Shown here in pieces: positions 1 to 7,587 of a stretch of DNA of 43,684 nt (position 1 is the first letter of the stretch; every line of letters starts with the position of its first letter). This stretch comes from a bacterium (lineage in GTDB: Bacteria; Patescibacteriota; Microgenomatia; UBA12405), in NCBI GenBank assembly GCA_029561175.1, contig JAKQJL010000014.1:1-43684 (forward strand). Reading direction: 5' to 3'. The position numbers were made by a program, and so were the translations under genes. The notes below the pieces were generated by a model that made no database searches, was not told the origin of the DNA, and saw only the letters and a program-made list of their open reading frames with translations.

Positions 1-92
1 AGTAATTTGTGAGGTAGAATACACTTAGCTGATTATGCAAAGAGTAAATTTAAATATCAACTTTCCGCATGGCAGCTATGGCGTTTTAAATT

Positions 93-118
93 AGTCCCGT
101 GCAAGCGGGATTTTTTTT
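93..118 (+). terminator. Rho-independent terminator
   Basis: A TCCCG/CGGGA stem (95-99 with 106-110, extendable by two weaker pairs) closes a six-base loop and is followed by eight T residues (111-118). This is a standard intrinsic terminator for a plus-strand transcript entering from outside the window. The 92 bases before it hold only an unconvincing in-frame tail (2-28) and a 19-codon ORF (35-94). Confidence 0.75.
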
Positions 119-146
119 GGCCAAAAATTAAAAATTAAATATAAAA

Positions 147-362
147 ATGAATGTATTTGAAGAAATGGCAGAAAATATAGCTTTAGCTCAAGGGCGAAAT
201 GTTAATGGAACTATTCTTATGGAAGATGAAATACAATCATCTTTCTCTGGAATAGGAGGTGATTTAAGAAAAGGACTGGATGGAAAAACTATAGAAATTG
301 TAAGAAGAACTGATCATACTGGAAAAGCAGAATTACTTTTAAGAAGAGGGGTTAATCAATAA
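147..362 (+). CDS. Small protein of unknown function (71 aa)
   Basis: I do not recognise this family. The product is 71 residues with an acidic N-terminal half and a basic C-terminus (RRTDHTGKAELLLRRG). It has no membrane segment, cysteine cluster or obvious fold signature. The start is ATG at 147, directly behind an AT-rich stretch with a TATAAA-like box at 140-145, and there is no Shine-Dalgarno sequence. It lies just after the terminator at 93-118, so it is probably transcribed alone. Its last 24 bases overlap the 3' end of dnaE on the other strand. The open frame and position support a real gene, but without similarity this is moderate confidence. Confidence 0.55.
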   Translation: MNVFEEMAENIALAQGRNVNGTILMEDEIQSSFSGIGGDLRKGLDGKTIEIVRRTDHTGKAELLLRRGVNQ

Positions 363-3300
363 ATTAACCTCTTCTTTTAGTTTTTCGTCGTAGCGGACAC
401 CGTAGGGAACGGGAATTTTTTTACCGTTGGGTAAAATAATTAATCCTAAATGACCGTTGGGGTTATTTTTTAATAATGAGTTTAGTTTTAACAATTGAGC
501 TTGAGAGGTGCCTTTGGGGACGGTGATGACATAATCGAAACGACTTACCCCTGGAGGAAGGCTGGATAAAAGTTGATCGATTAAAATTGATTTTTGACCA
601 TCTCTGGTATTGATTTTACCTTCAATATATACTGGCTTATTATCGGTAATTTCGTTTTCTACTTCAGCAAAACTTTTAGGGAAAATGACAGCTTCAGTAG
701 TGCTAGTATCATCGGCCAAAGTAATAAAAGCCATTTTTGAGTTATCTTTTTTAGTGCGAATTACTTTAAACTTCTCGATAACAGCTACAAATTTAACCGG
801 AGAGTTGTCGGATTTTAAAAGAACGTCAGAAATTTTAGGAAGATTGGCATCGGCAAAAGGTGAAAGCATTTTAGTAATCGGATTCTCAGTCACAAAAATT
901 CCCAACAAAGCTTTCTCGTTGGCTAATTTTTCTTTTTCATCCATTGGAGCGACGGAAATAAAATTATCTTGAGGAATAAATTTATCTTCATGCTGATCAA
1001 ACAAACCAGATTGACCGGAGTTGTTTTTTGCTTGAATTTTGTCGGTAGTAGAACGAATTTGTTCAATGCTAGCAATAATTGCATTTCTTTCACCAAAATC
1101 ATCGAAAGCACCAACTTTAATTAAACTTTCCAGTACTCGTTTATTAATTTTACGAGAGTCAACTCGAAGACAAAAATCGGTGAAGTTTTTAAAAGGTCCA
1201 TTTAAATTTCTTTCGGCAATAATATTGTCGATGGCGGCATCACCGACATTTTTAATGGCTCCCATGCCAACAATGATTGACATTTTTTCCAATGAGTTTT
1301 CATTGGGGCGCATATCAAAACCTTTATTGGATTGATTAATATTGGGTGGGTCAATAATAATGCCCATCTTGCGGCATTCTGAAATACCATCTGAGACTTT
1401 ATCAATATCGTCGGATTCGGCAGTTAACAAAGCACACATATATTCGACCGGATAATTGGCTTTCATGTAGGCGGTGCGGTAGGCCAACATTCCATAAGAA
1501 GCGGCGTGAGCTTTGTTGAAACCGTAGGAGGTGAACGGTTCAATGTAGCCCATAATTTCGGCGGCTTTTTCTGGAGTGTAACCGTTAGCCAAACAACCGG
1601 CAATAAATTTCTCTTTTTGAATGGCCATTTCTTCGGGAATTTTTTTACCAATGGCTTTTCTAAACTTATCAACTTCCACCCAGTTGTAACCAGCTAATTC
1701 AATGGCGGTATATAAACAATCATCTTGGTAAACCAAAAGACCATAAGATTTTTTCAAGTATTTTTCCATTTTAGGATCGAAGTAAGTGATTTTTGATGGA
1801 TCGTTTTTTCGGGCAATGTATTCGGGAATCATGGCCATAGGTCCAGGACGATAAAGTGCCACCATAGCCATAATATCGTCTACTCGCGAAGGTTGAAGCT
1901 CTTTTAGCCATTTGGTCATCCCCTCACCTGAAAGTTGAAATACACCCATGGTGTCGCCACGAGACAACATTTCAAAAGTTTTTTTGTCATCAAGAGGAAT
2001 TTTTCTTAAGTTGATGTCGATATTTTGGGTTTTCTTAACGTTTAGAACTGATTCTCCTAAAAATGATAAATTGCGAATTCCAAGTAAATCGAACTTGATT
2101 AAACCAACATCTTCAACGGCATGCATTTCATATTGAGTAATCATTTTGTCGCCACCAGTTTCGATTTGGGTAGGAGAAAAATCGTTGATTGTTGATGGAG
2201 AAATGACGATAGCACAGGCATGAACAGAAATGTGACGAGCGCAGCCTTCAATCATTTTAGCGGTGTCGACAATTTTTTTAGTATCAGCATCGGTATCGTA
2301 GAGTGCTTTAAGATCTGGAGTAGTGTCGAGGGCTTTATTGATCGACATAGGAAAACCCTGAGAGCCCATGGGAATCATTTTGCTGATTTTGTCGGCAATG
2401 GCGTATTCGTAGCCTAAAACTCGAGCAGTGTCGCGAACAGCTCCCCTGGCCATCATCCGTCCAAAGGTACATACTTGAGCAAAAGATTCTTTACCGTATT
2501 GATCGGCAATATGATAAAGCATTTCTTGGCGTTTGGTGTCGGAAATGTCTAAATCGATATCTGGAGGTGAAGGTCGGTCTTTGTTTAAGAACCGCTCAAA
2601 AGGTAACTGATAGATTAATGGATCAACCGAAACGATTCCCAAAACAAATGAAACTAAAGATCCGCCAGCTGAACCTCTGGTGTTGGTGGGAGTGTGATTT
2701 TCTTCGCACCAGGCAATAAAATCACGCATGATTAAAAAGTAAGCAGCATAACCTTTGGAGCAAATAACATCAAGTTCGTAATCTAATCTTTCTTTAACTT
2801 CAGGAGAAATGGTGCCGTAGTGTTCAAGAGCCGAATCATAAACTAGCTTGGTTAGTTGTGATTCAGAAGTCATGCCTTCGGGTAATTTAAACTGAGGGAA
2901 ATACCACTTACCAATTTCAATTTCTAGTTGGCATTGTTGAGCAATTTTGACAGTATTGCTAATTGCTTCTGGTAAATCACTAAACTGCTCGATCATTTCT
3001 TGGGGGCTTTTGACGTAAAAATCGGGAGTTTCCGACATGGTCATTCGGTTGGGAGAATTAAGAGTGGTTTGAGTGTTGATCATTACTAAAACATCTTGGC
3101 CAAAAGCGTCTTCTTTTTTAATGTAATGAGCATCGTTGGCGGCAACTAAAGGAATTCCTAATTCACGGCTAATTTTGATAATTCCTTCGTTGGCAATGTC
3201 GCATTCTTTAATGCCAGGATGACGTTGTAGTTCTAAATAATAGTCTTGTTGGAATAAATCGAGAAACTTTTGAGCCGAGGCTTTAGCTTTATCGTATTCT

Positions 3301-3746
3301 TTGGTTAAAATTTGAGATCCAATTTCTCCCTGTAAACAGGCGCTAGTACAAATTAGACCAGCATGATATTTTTCCAAAGTTTCCCAGTCGACTCGTGGTT
3401 TGTAATAAAAACCATCGATGTGACCGATAGAAACTATTTTCATTAAGTTTTGATAACCCTGATGATCTTTGGCAAGTAAAATTAAATGATTAGCTTTTCG
3501 ATTGGTAGAACTTTTTTCAAAACGACTTCCGGGACAGGTGTATATTTCACAGCCAATAATGGGTTTAACTTCATTTTTTTGGCAGGTTTTATAAAATTCG
3601 ATGGCACCATACATGTTGCCGTGATCGGTAATGGCAACTGTGTCCATGCCCAACTCTTTAATATAGGGAACTAGTTTTTTGATTTTAGTTAGTCCGTCGA
3701 GAAGTGAGTATTCGGTATGAAGGTGTAAATGAACAAAATCGGACAT
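339..3746 (-). CDS. dnaE: DNA polymerase III alpha subunit
   Basis: This is the replicative C-family DNA polymerase, 1135 aa, close to the usual DnaE length. An N-terminal PHP domain (about 1-270) starts with HLHLHTEYS. The catalytic palm carries PDIDLD (D396 and D398), and the third aspartate lies in FDLLGIRN (D553). A helix-hairpin-helix region (SYGFNKAHAASYG) and a C-terminal OB fold (about 960-1060) follow. The PHP metal-site residues that are degraded in the E. coli enzyme look intact here (HxH, TDHGN, GCEIY, QRHPG, NDAH), so built-in metal-dependent proofreading is possible. It is the last gene of lemA-htpX-dnaE, 17 bases after htpX. The start is ATG at 3746, in register with the PHP motif. 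Confidence 0.97.
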   Translation of the reverse strand: MSDFVHLHLHTEYSLLDGLTKIKKLVPYIKELGMDTVAITDHGNMYGAIEFYKTCQKNEVKPIIGCEIYTCPGSRFEKSSTNRKANHLILLAKDHQGYQNLMKIVSIGHIDGFYYKPRVDWETLEKYHAGLICTSACLQGEIGSQILTKEYDKAKASAQKFLDLFQQDYYLELQRHPGIKECDIANEGIIKISRELGIPLVAANDAHYIKKEDAFGQDVLVMINTQTTLNSPNRMTMSETPDFYVKSPQEMIEQFSDLPEAISNTVKIAQQCQLEIEIGKWYFPQFKLPEGMTSESQLTKLVYDSALEHYGTISPEVKERLDYELDVICSKGYAAYFLIMRDFIAWCEENHTPTNTRGSAGGSLVSFVLGIVSVDPLIYQLPFERFLNKDRPSPPDIDLDISDTKRQEMLYHIADQYGKESFAQVCTFGRMMARGAVRDTARVLGYEYAIADKISKMIPMGSQGFPMSINKALDTTPDLKALYDTDADTKKIVDTAKMIEGCARHISVHACAIVISPSTINDFSPTQIETGGDKMITQYEMHAVEDVGLIKFDLLGIRNLSFLGESVLNVKKTQNIDINLRKIPLDDKKTFEMLSRGDTMGVFQLSGEGMTKWLKELQPSRVDDIMAMVALYRPGPMAMIPEYIARKNDPSKITYFDPKMEKYLKKSYGLLVYQDDCLYTAIELAGYNWVEVDKFRKAIGKKIPEEMAIQKEKFIAGCLANGYTPEKAAEIMGYIEPFTSYGFNKAHAASYGMLAYRTAYMKANYPVEYMCALLTAESDDIDKVSDGISECRKMGIIIDPPNINQSNKGFDMRPNENSLEKMSIIVGMGAIKNVGDAAIDNIIAERNLNGPFKNFTDFCLRVDSRKINKRVLESLIKVGAFDDFGERNAIIASIEQIRSTTDKIQAKNNSGQSGLFDQHEDKFIPQDNFISVAPMDEKEKLANEKALLGIFVTENPITKMLSPFADANLPKISDVLLKSDNSPVKFVAVIEKFKVIRTKKDNSKMAFITLADDTSTTEAVIFPKSFAEVENEITDNKPVYIEGKINTRDGQKSILIDQLLSSLPPGVSRFDYVITVPKGTSQAQLLKLNSLLKNNPNGHLGLIILPNGKKIPVPYGVRYDEKLKEEVNLLINPSS
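341..385 (+). terminator. Hairpin terminator in the convergent overlap with dnaE
   Basis: Bases 341-356 and 363-376 form a 14-bp stem (AAGAAGAG...GTTAAT with ATTAAC...CTCTTCTT) with a two-G bulge and the loop CAATAA. The T-rich run TTTTAGTTTTT follows on the plus strand. The hairpin lies inside the last codons of both converging genes. It should terminate the plus-strand transcript and could also stall or protect the 3' end of the dnaE mRNA, although the minus-strand side lacks a clean T run. Confidence 0.6.
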
Positions 3747-3763
3747 GAGTAATTATCAGTTAT

Positions 3764-4639
3764 TTAGATCATGCCTTCAAGGGCTTTGATTCGGTCTTCA
3801 ACTGGAGGGTGAGTGGAAAATAAATTAGCAATTTTGTTTTTGGTAAATGGATTGGTGATATATAGCGAAGCGGTAGCAGTTGAAGCGGTTTCAAAAATGT
3901 TGGGATCGGAAGATATTTTTTTAAGAGCACTAATTAGTCCACTTGGTTGTCGAGTAAGTAGAGCAGATTGGGCGTCGGCAAAAAATTCTCGTTGGCGGGA
4001 TATGGCTAGTTGAATTAATTGACCAATTAATGGGGCAAAGATAATTAAAATTATTCCAATTAAAGTTAAAATTGAGCTAGATGATTCTTTATTATTTTTG
4101 CGATTAAAGGTGGAATGATGGGCTAAATCAATGAGGATTGATAGGGTACCGATTAATAGAGAAACAGTGGTCATTAATAAAATATCGTAATTCTTAATAT
4201 GAGAAAGTTCATGAGCAATTACTCCTTCCAACTCAGTTCGGTCAAGTTTTGCTAGAAGTCCAGTGGTGGCACAAACTACTGCATTTTGTGGGTTTCTACC
4301 GGTGGCGAAAGCATTCATAGCTGGGGTATCGATTACATAAATTTTTGGAGTAGGAATTTGAGCGGCTAAACATAAATTTTCAGTAACAGTATAAAAATCA
4401 AAATAATCTTTTCTGGTAGCAACTTTGGCTTGATTAAGCGCTAAAACTATTTTGTCACCATAGTAGTAACTAAGAAAAGATGAACCAAAAGAAAACAGTA
4501 AAGCCAAAGGAAAAAGTTCTGCTAAATCATAACTATAAGCAATGATATAAGCCGCAAAAGAGATAAACCCAATAAACAAACTGATAATCAGAAAAGAGCG
4601 GATTTTATTCCGGCTGACTTGCTGGTAAACGTTGATCAT
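3764..4639 (-). CDS. htpX: HtpX-family membrane zinc protease
   Basis: This is an M48-family membrane-bound metalloprotease that, in relatives, degrades misfolded membrane proteins. The zinc site HELSH (H143, E144, H147) is present, as is the downstream third-ligand segment REFFADAQS (E218). Two N-terminal hydrophobic segments (about 15-60) and two more around 150-215 bracket the active site, which faces the cytoplasm in the family. At 291 aa it has normal HtpX length. It starts four bases after the stop of lemA, a pairing that is very common for HtpX/LemA and suggests a joint envelope role. Confidence 0.95.
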   Translation of the reverse strand: MINVYQQVSRNKIRSFLIISLFIGFISFAAYIIAYSYDLAELFPLALLFSFGSSFLSYYYGDKIVLALNQAKVATRKDYFDFYTVTENLCLAAQIPTPKIYVIDTPAMNAFATGRNPQNAVVCATTGLLAKLDRTELEGVIAHELSHIKNYDILLMTTVSLLIGTLSILIDLAHHSTFNRKNNKESSSSILTLIGIILIIFAPLIGQLIQLAISRQREFFADAQSALLTRQPSGLISALKKISSDPNIFETASTATASLYITNPFTKNKIANLFSTHPPVEDRIKALEGMI

Positions 4640-4643
4640 AAAA

Positions 4644-5225
4644 TCAATCGAGTTTTACTTTTGGAGTAGCTGTTTCTTCTGAAGAAACAGATAAAAATTC
4701 GTTGGATACTGGAGTGCTAAAACCGGTTTTTGGTTTAAAACCGAATAACTGAGCTAACCAAACACCAGGAATAGTACTAATCTTAATGTTAAAATCAGCG
4801 GAAAGATCGATTAATGTTCGTCGGGCATACATAATTTTGTCGGAGGTATCTCGAAGCTCATTCATCATATTGGTAACTAAACCAGCAGCTTGGATTTCAG
4901 GATTTGACTCAGCAATAACCTTGATAGACCCCATGGTTTTACTGATTAACGATTCGGCGGCGTCAATGGCTTTAGGATCTTGGGAGGCAATAGCTTTGTC
5001 AATTAATTTTCGAGCATCAGCTAAAGCTTCAAAAATCCCCTTCTCATGTTTCATGTAGCCTTTAACGGATTCAATTAAGTTAGGAATTAATTCAGCTTGT
5101 CGTTTTAATTGGTTACCGATTTCTTGAATCGAGGCCCCAATTTGAACTTCGGAGGTTTTTAAACCATTGTAAAAAGAAACTAAGTAAAGACCGATAACAG
5201 CAATAATTCCTAGAATGATAAGCAT
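4644..5225 (-). CDS. lemA: LemA family protein
   Basis: The product has one N-terminal transmembrane helix (about 2-20) followed by the long helical LemA domain. The family block is recognisable (QLKRQAELIPNLIESVKGY, then HEKGIFEALADAR), as is the second conserved stretch with RRTLIDLSADFNIKI. The family is widespread, but its biochemical role is poorly defined. The C-terminal 30 residues are polar and probably disordered. At 193 aa it is of usual size. It is first in the lemA-htpX-dnaE operon and has its own extended -10 promoter about 30 bases upstream. Confidence 0.95.
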   Translation of the reverse strand: MLIILGIIAVIGLYLVSFYNGLKTSEVQIGASIQEIGNQLKRQAELIPNLIESVKGYMKHEKGIFEALADARKLIDKAIASQDPKAIDAAESLISKTMGSIKVIAESNPEIQAAGLVTNMMNELRDTSDKIMYARRTLIDLSADFNIKISTIPGVWLAQLFGFKPKTGFSTPVSNEFLSVSSEETATPKVKLD

Positions 5226-5249
5226 ATTAAAAAAATTAATAACTATTTA

Positions 5250-5278
5250 TTGATTAAGTATAGCATCTTTAGTATACT
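5250..5278 (+). promoter_or_regulatory. Sigma-70 type promoter of tRNA-Asp
   Basis: TTGATT (5250-5255) and TATACT (5273-5278) are separated by 17 bp, a near-ideal sigma-70 promoter. Transcription would start about 12 bases before the tRNA. It shares the interval with the oppositely directed lemA promoter. Confidence 0.8.
5257..5265 (-). promoter_or_regulatory. Extended -10 promoter of lemA
   Basis: On the minus strand this reads TGCTATACT, an extended -10 element without a good -35. The predicted start of transcription is around 5250, giving a leader of about 25 bases before the lemA ATG. It overlaps the tRNA-Asp promoter spacer, so the two transcripts may compete. Confidence 0.6.
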
Positions 5279-5296
5279 TTCGAAGTCAGATCGCAA

Positions 5297-5370
5297 GGGT
5301 CCATGGTGCAGCGGTCTAGCACATCCGCCTGTCACGCGGAAGATCGTGGGTTCGAATCCCATTGGACCCG
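5297..5370 (+). tRNA. tRNA-Asp (GTC)
   Basis: The acceptor stem GGGTCCA (5297-5303) pairs with TGGACCC (5363-5369), with discriminator G at 5370. The anticodon loop CTGTCAC gives GTC, and the T arm GTGGGTTCGAATCCCAT is canonical. CCA is not encoded; the next bases are CTT. The 3' end is directly followed by the repeat region at 5375-5486. Confidence 0.96.
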
Positions 5371-5374
5371 CTTT

Positions 5375-5486
5375 ACCCGCCATAGTTCCGATCTATCGGA
5401 ACGAAGGTGGGTTGTTTGAAAACTTTTTCCCTATATCGAAGCCTCGTTGCCTGAATGGTGGCGTGTAAATCGGGTAAACCCGCCAT
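5375..5486. repeat. Structured repeat region between tRNA-Asp and a GIY-YIG gene
   Basis: A 9-bp direct repeat, ACCCGCCAT, occurs at 5375-5383 and 5478-5486. The first copy forms a 38-base hairpin with an outer stem ACCCGCC/GGTGGGT (5375-5381 with 5406-5412) and an inner stem GTTCCGAT/ATCGGAAC (5385-5392 with 5395-5402). The second copy pairs with ATGGTGG at 5455-5461 (CCGCCAT, 5480-5486). Alternative pairings between the two units are also possible. No convincing ORF fills the region. The arrangement resembles the palindromic leaders that often precede small GIY-YIG genes in CPR genomes; that comparison is from memory, not from a search. Confidence 0.65.
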
Positions 5487-5502
5487 GATGTAAAATTTAT
5501 TT

Positions 5503-5748
5503 GTGTATTATTATGTGTACTTTTTAGTTAATTCTAAAAACAAACACTATATAGGCTGTACTAATAACCTAAAAGAAAGGATTAGAAGACATAATTTGAA
5601 ACAAGTTAGTGCGACAAAAAATGATGTTCCTTGGAAACTTAAGTCCTGTTTTATTTTTGATGAAGAACACAAAGCATTTGAGTTTGAACAGTATTTAAAA
5701 ACAGGTGCTGGAAGAGGTTTTATGAAAAGACATAAAATCTGGGAATAA
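5503..5748 (+). CDS. Small GIY-YIG nuclease domain protein
   Basis: The 81-aa product is a single GIY-YIG domain of the UvrC N-terminal/UPF0213 type. The GIY equivalent is YVYFL (residues 4-8) and the YIG equivalent is HYIGCTNNLKERIRRHN, with the family's catalytic arginine in LKERIRR. The general Glu lies in FEFEQYLKTGAGRGF. The start is probably GTG at 5503, which reads straight into the first strand; no Shine-Dalgarno sequence is visible. It follows the structured repeat and tRNA-Asp and is convergent with ndk, 40 bases before the ndk stop. Such solitary domains may act as mobile-element nucleases or in DNA repair; the role here is unknown. Confidence 0.85.
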   Translation: MYYYVYFLVNSKNKHYIGCTNNLKERIRRHNLKQVSATKNDVPWKLKSCFIFDEEHKAFEFEQYLKTGAGRGFMKRHKIWE

Positions 5749-5788
5749 AGTTTTTCTAAACACTGCCATGTCGTTGGCGATAACTCCG

Positions 5789-6400
5789 CTAGTCTAAGAT
5801 TCCATCAAGATTTGTATCGTAGATGATGGCTTCGGAAACGAGACGGTAATTCAAAACTTCTTCTGGAGTAAACCAAATAGCAATTTCTTTGTTGGCTTCT
5901 TCAACAGATCCGGAAGCATGAATGATATTTCTAACAGCTCGATGATCGGTATCAGCGGCACGATATGAATCGATAGTGTAGTCTCCTCGAATGGTACCAG
6001 GAACTGAAGTTAAAGGTTCAGTACCACCAGTAATTTTTCGGATAACTCCAATAGCATTCATCCCCTGCCAGACCATAGCCACTACTGGTCCACTACTTAA
6101 AAAAGTGACTAATTGTTGGCGGACACCTTCAGCTAATTCAATGGGGTCTTCGGTGGGAGGTGTTAAGCCTTTAGCTTTCCAGGCTTCGATTGATTTGGTT
6201 CCGGTTTTGAAAGCCCATTCAGGGTCGACAGAATAATGAGTGAGTGCTTTATCTTTGGAAGGTATGGCCATTTTGATAGCTACTAATTTTAGACCACTTT
6301 GTTCGTAACGGCGAATAGCTTCGCCGATGAGGCCTCGTTGAACTCCATCTGGTTTAACTAATACTAGGGTTTTTTCTTGTTTGTCGTCGTAATTTTGCAT
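5789..6400 (-). CDS. ndk: Nucleoside diphosphate kinase
   Basis: NDK moves the gamma phosphate between nucleoside triphosphates and diphosphates through a phosphohistidine. The N-terminus TLVLVKPDGVQRGLIGEAI is diagnostic and the active histidine lies in NIIHASGS (H161). Family residues such as YRAADTDHRAVRN are present. At 203 aa the protein is about 50 residues longer than most bacterial NDKs. The extra sequence lies mainly around residues 50-90 (SVDPEWAFKTGTKSIEAW and following) and in the C-terminal tail. It is a single gene, divergent from the ArsR gene. Confidence 0.95.
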   Translation of the reverse strand: MQNYDDKQEKTLVLVKPDGVQRGLIGEAIRRYEQSGLKLVAIKMAIPSKDKALTHYSVDPEWAFKTGTKSIEAWKAKGLTPPTEDPIELAEGVRQQLVTFLSSGPVVAMVWQGMNAIGVIRKITGGTEPLTSVPGTIRGDYTIDSYRAADTDHRAVRNIIHASGSVEEANKEIAIWFTPEEVLNYRLVSEAIIYDTNLDGILD

Positions 6401-6408
6401 AGTTGACT

Positions 6409-6438
6409 ATTTTATGTTGAGAAGTGGATTATTTTCAA
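6409..6438 (-). promoter_or_regulatory. Promoter of ndk
   Basis: On the minus strand, TTGAAA (rc of 6433-6438) and TAAAAT (rc of 6409-6414) are 18 bp apart. The -10 ends eight bases before the ndk ATG, so the transcript would begin at or next to the start codon. Confidence 0.6.
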
Positions 6439-6452
6439 GTATCAATAAAAAG

Positions 6453-6469
6453 ATATCTAACGATATAAT
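6453..6469 (+). promoter_or_regulatory. Promoter and possible autoregulatory operator of the ArsR gene
   Basis: TATAAT at 6464-6469 ends five bases before the ATG at 6475, predicting a leaderless message. The inverted repeat ATATC-TAAC-GATAT (6453-6466) overlaps the -10 box. ArsR dimers typically bind such AT-rich inverted repeats over their own promoter, so this is a plausible operator; the assignment is inference. Confidence 0.6.
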
Positions 6470-6474
6470 AAGTA

Positions 6475-6777
6475 ATGGATAAGATCTTTAAAGCACTGTC
6501 TGATATTAATAGAAGACGGATTATTACCATGTTGGTAAAAAATGGTCCAATGAATGTTACTCAGATTGTAGAAAATTTACCGATAGGTCAATCAACAACT
6601 TCAACCCACTTAAATATGTTAAAAAAAGCTGGCTTAGTAGAATTTTTGGTTAATAATCGGGAAAGAATTTATAAAATAAACAAACAAACGATAAAAAGTT
6701 TTGTTCAAGTGATAAATGAATTTTTTGGATCTTTGGAATCTAAAGACAATGTTGAAATAATAGTACGGAGAAAGTAA
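6475..6777 (+). CDS. ArsR-family winged-helix regulator
   Basis: A compact 100-aa winged helix-turn-helix protein. It opens with the typical MDKIFKALSDINRRRIITML. The recognition helix region is QSTTSTHLNMLKKAGLVEF and the beta-wing is NNRERIYKIN. There are no clear metal-sensing cysteines (CxC or similar), so it may be a non-metal ArsR or respond to another signal. The gene is divergent from ndk and lies seven bases upstream of the LysM protein, with which it is probably co-transcribed. That suggests an envelope-related target, as inference. Confidence 0.92.
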   Translation: MDKIFKALSDINRRRIITMLVKNGPMNVTQIVENLPIGQSTTSTHLNMLKKAGLVEFLVNNRERIYKINKQTIKSFVQVINEFFGSLESKDNVEIIVRRK

Positions 6778-6784
6778 GGTAGAA

Positions 6785-7366
6785 GTGTTTGACTATGGGA
6801 CAAAACTAGTTTATTTTTTGAGTATGAAGAAAAAAGCCAAACAACAAATTTTTAATTCAACCGAAGAAGTGATTAGTATGATTTTGGGGTTGGGAGTGGT
6901 AATTGTAATTATTGCTTTGATTATTAATTTTTTTGTTAGAAGAAAGGGAGAAATAAGCATTCCTGGAATTAGTGATCAAAAAGAACTGACCATTACAAAG
7001 AATTCAGATGTGGTTAAAAGCGAAAGTGAGTATTTTTATGAAGTTAAAGCTGGCGATAGTTTGTGGAGTATTGCCCAAACAATTTATGGTGATGGGTTTA
7101 AGTATCAAGAAATAGCCGATAATAATTTGATTAAAAACCCAAGTGCAATTGAGCCGGGAATGAAATTAAAAATAAATAAAGTAGAAACCAAAGAGATGAT
7201 TGGTGGTGAATACACAATTGCTCGAGGAGATAGTTTATGGAAAATTGCTTTGAAAAGTTATGGTGACGGTTATCAGTGGGTGTTGATTTGGGAAAACAAT
7301 AAACAAAATATTAAAAATCCAAATAAACTGGAAGTTGGAACAAAAATTGTAATTCCAAAAAAATAG
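6785..7366 (+). CDS. Membrane-anchored protein with two LysM domains
   Basis: After a short basic N-terminus there is one transmembrane helix (about 33-54, ILGLGVVIVIIALIINFF), then a linker and two LysM repeats. The repeats begin YEVKAGDSLWSIAQTIYG and YTIARGDSLWKIALKSYG, at roughly 87-131 and 142-191. LysM binds N-acetylglucosamine glycans, so the protein probably tethers the membrane to peptidoglycan. It could start at GTG 6785, which has AAGG five to eight bases upstream, or at ATG 6824, which gives the more typical MKKKAKQQ start. It lies seven bases after the ArsR gene. Confidence 0.9.
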   Translation: MFDYGTKLVYFLSMKKKAKQQIFNSTEEVISMILGLGVVIVIIALIINFFVRRKGEISIPGISDQKELTITKNSDVVKSESEYFYEVKAGDSLWSIAQTIYGDGFKYQEIADNNLIKNPSAIEPGMKLKINKVETKEMIGGEYTIARGDSLWKIALKSYGDGYQWVLIWENNKQNIKNPNKLEVGTKIVIPKK

Positions 7367-7380
7367 CAAAGATGTTTTTG

Positions 7381-7389
7381 TGCTAGAAT
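7381..7389 (+). promoter_or_regulatory. Extended -10 promoter of the tRNA-Gly/tRNA-Thr pair
   Basis: TGCTAGAAT is an extended -10 element ending 11 bases before tRNA-Gly. No good -35 is seen. It would drive both tRNAs, which are separated by only seven bases. Confidence 0.6.
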
Positions 7390-7400
7390 TGAATGTATTT

Positions 7401-7471
7401 GCAGCTATGGTTTAGTGGTAAAACGAGTCCTTCCCAAGGATTAGTCGAGGGTCCGATTCCCTCTAGCTGCT
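7401..7471 (+). tRNA. tRNA-Gly (CCC)
   Basis: GCAGCTA (7401-7407) pairs with TAGCTGC (7464-7470); the discriminator is T7471. The anticodon stem AGTCC/GGATT closes the loop TTCCCAA, giving anticodon CCC. The T arm GAGGGTCCGATTCCCTC is normal. CCA is not encoded. The D arm is short, giving 71 bases in total. Confidence 0.95.
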
Positions 7472-7478
7472 CTTTGAT

Positions 7479-7551
7479 GCCAGTGTAGCTCAGTTGGTAG
7501 AGCAACGCTTTCGTAAAGCGTGGGTCGGGAGTCCGATTCTCCCCTCTGGCT
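7479..7551 (+). tRNA. tRNA-Thr (CGT)
   Basis: GCCAGTG (7479-7485) pairs with CTCTGGC (7544-7550), with one T-T mismatch at the sixth pair. The anticodon stem ACGCT/AGCGT closes the loop TTCGTAA, giving CGT. D arm and T arm are canonical and CCA is not encoded. Confidence 0.94.
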
Positions 7552-7572
7552 CAGATAGTTTATAATTACTGA

Positions 7573-7578
7573 TACAAT
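7573..7578 (+). promoter_or_regulatory. -10 box upstream of the Ig-like protein gene
   Basis: TACAAT ends nine bases before the ATG at 7588. A second -10-like TATAAT lies at 7561-7566. No strong -35 is visible, so this is tentative, but the gene follows tRNA-Thr and needs either this promoter or read-through. Confidence 0.4.
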
Positions 7579-7587
7579 ACATATCAT

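Noticed and set aside
2-28. Possible C-terminal tail of a CDS entering from the left (VICEVEYT, then stop)
   Set aside because: Eight codons at the window edge are too few to support a gene, although the downstream terminator shows that some transcript enters from the left.
35-94. 19-codon ORF (MQRVNLNINFPHGSYGVLN) just before the terminator
   Set aside because: It has no ribosome-binding site, similarity or regulatory codon run such as leader-peptide repeats; probably chance or part of a 3' UTR.
610-972. 120-codon plus-strand ORF
   Set aside because: It is antisense to dnaE, whose frame is fully supported by motifs; a shadow ORF.
5250-5468. 72-codon plus-strand ORF
   Set aside because: It reads through the tRNA-Asp gene and the hairpin repeat, so it is not coding.
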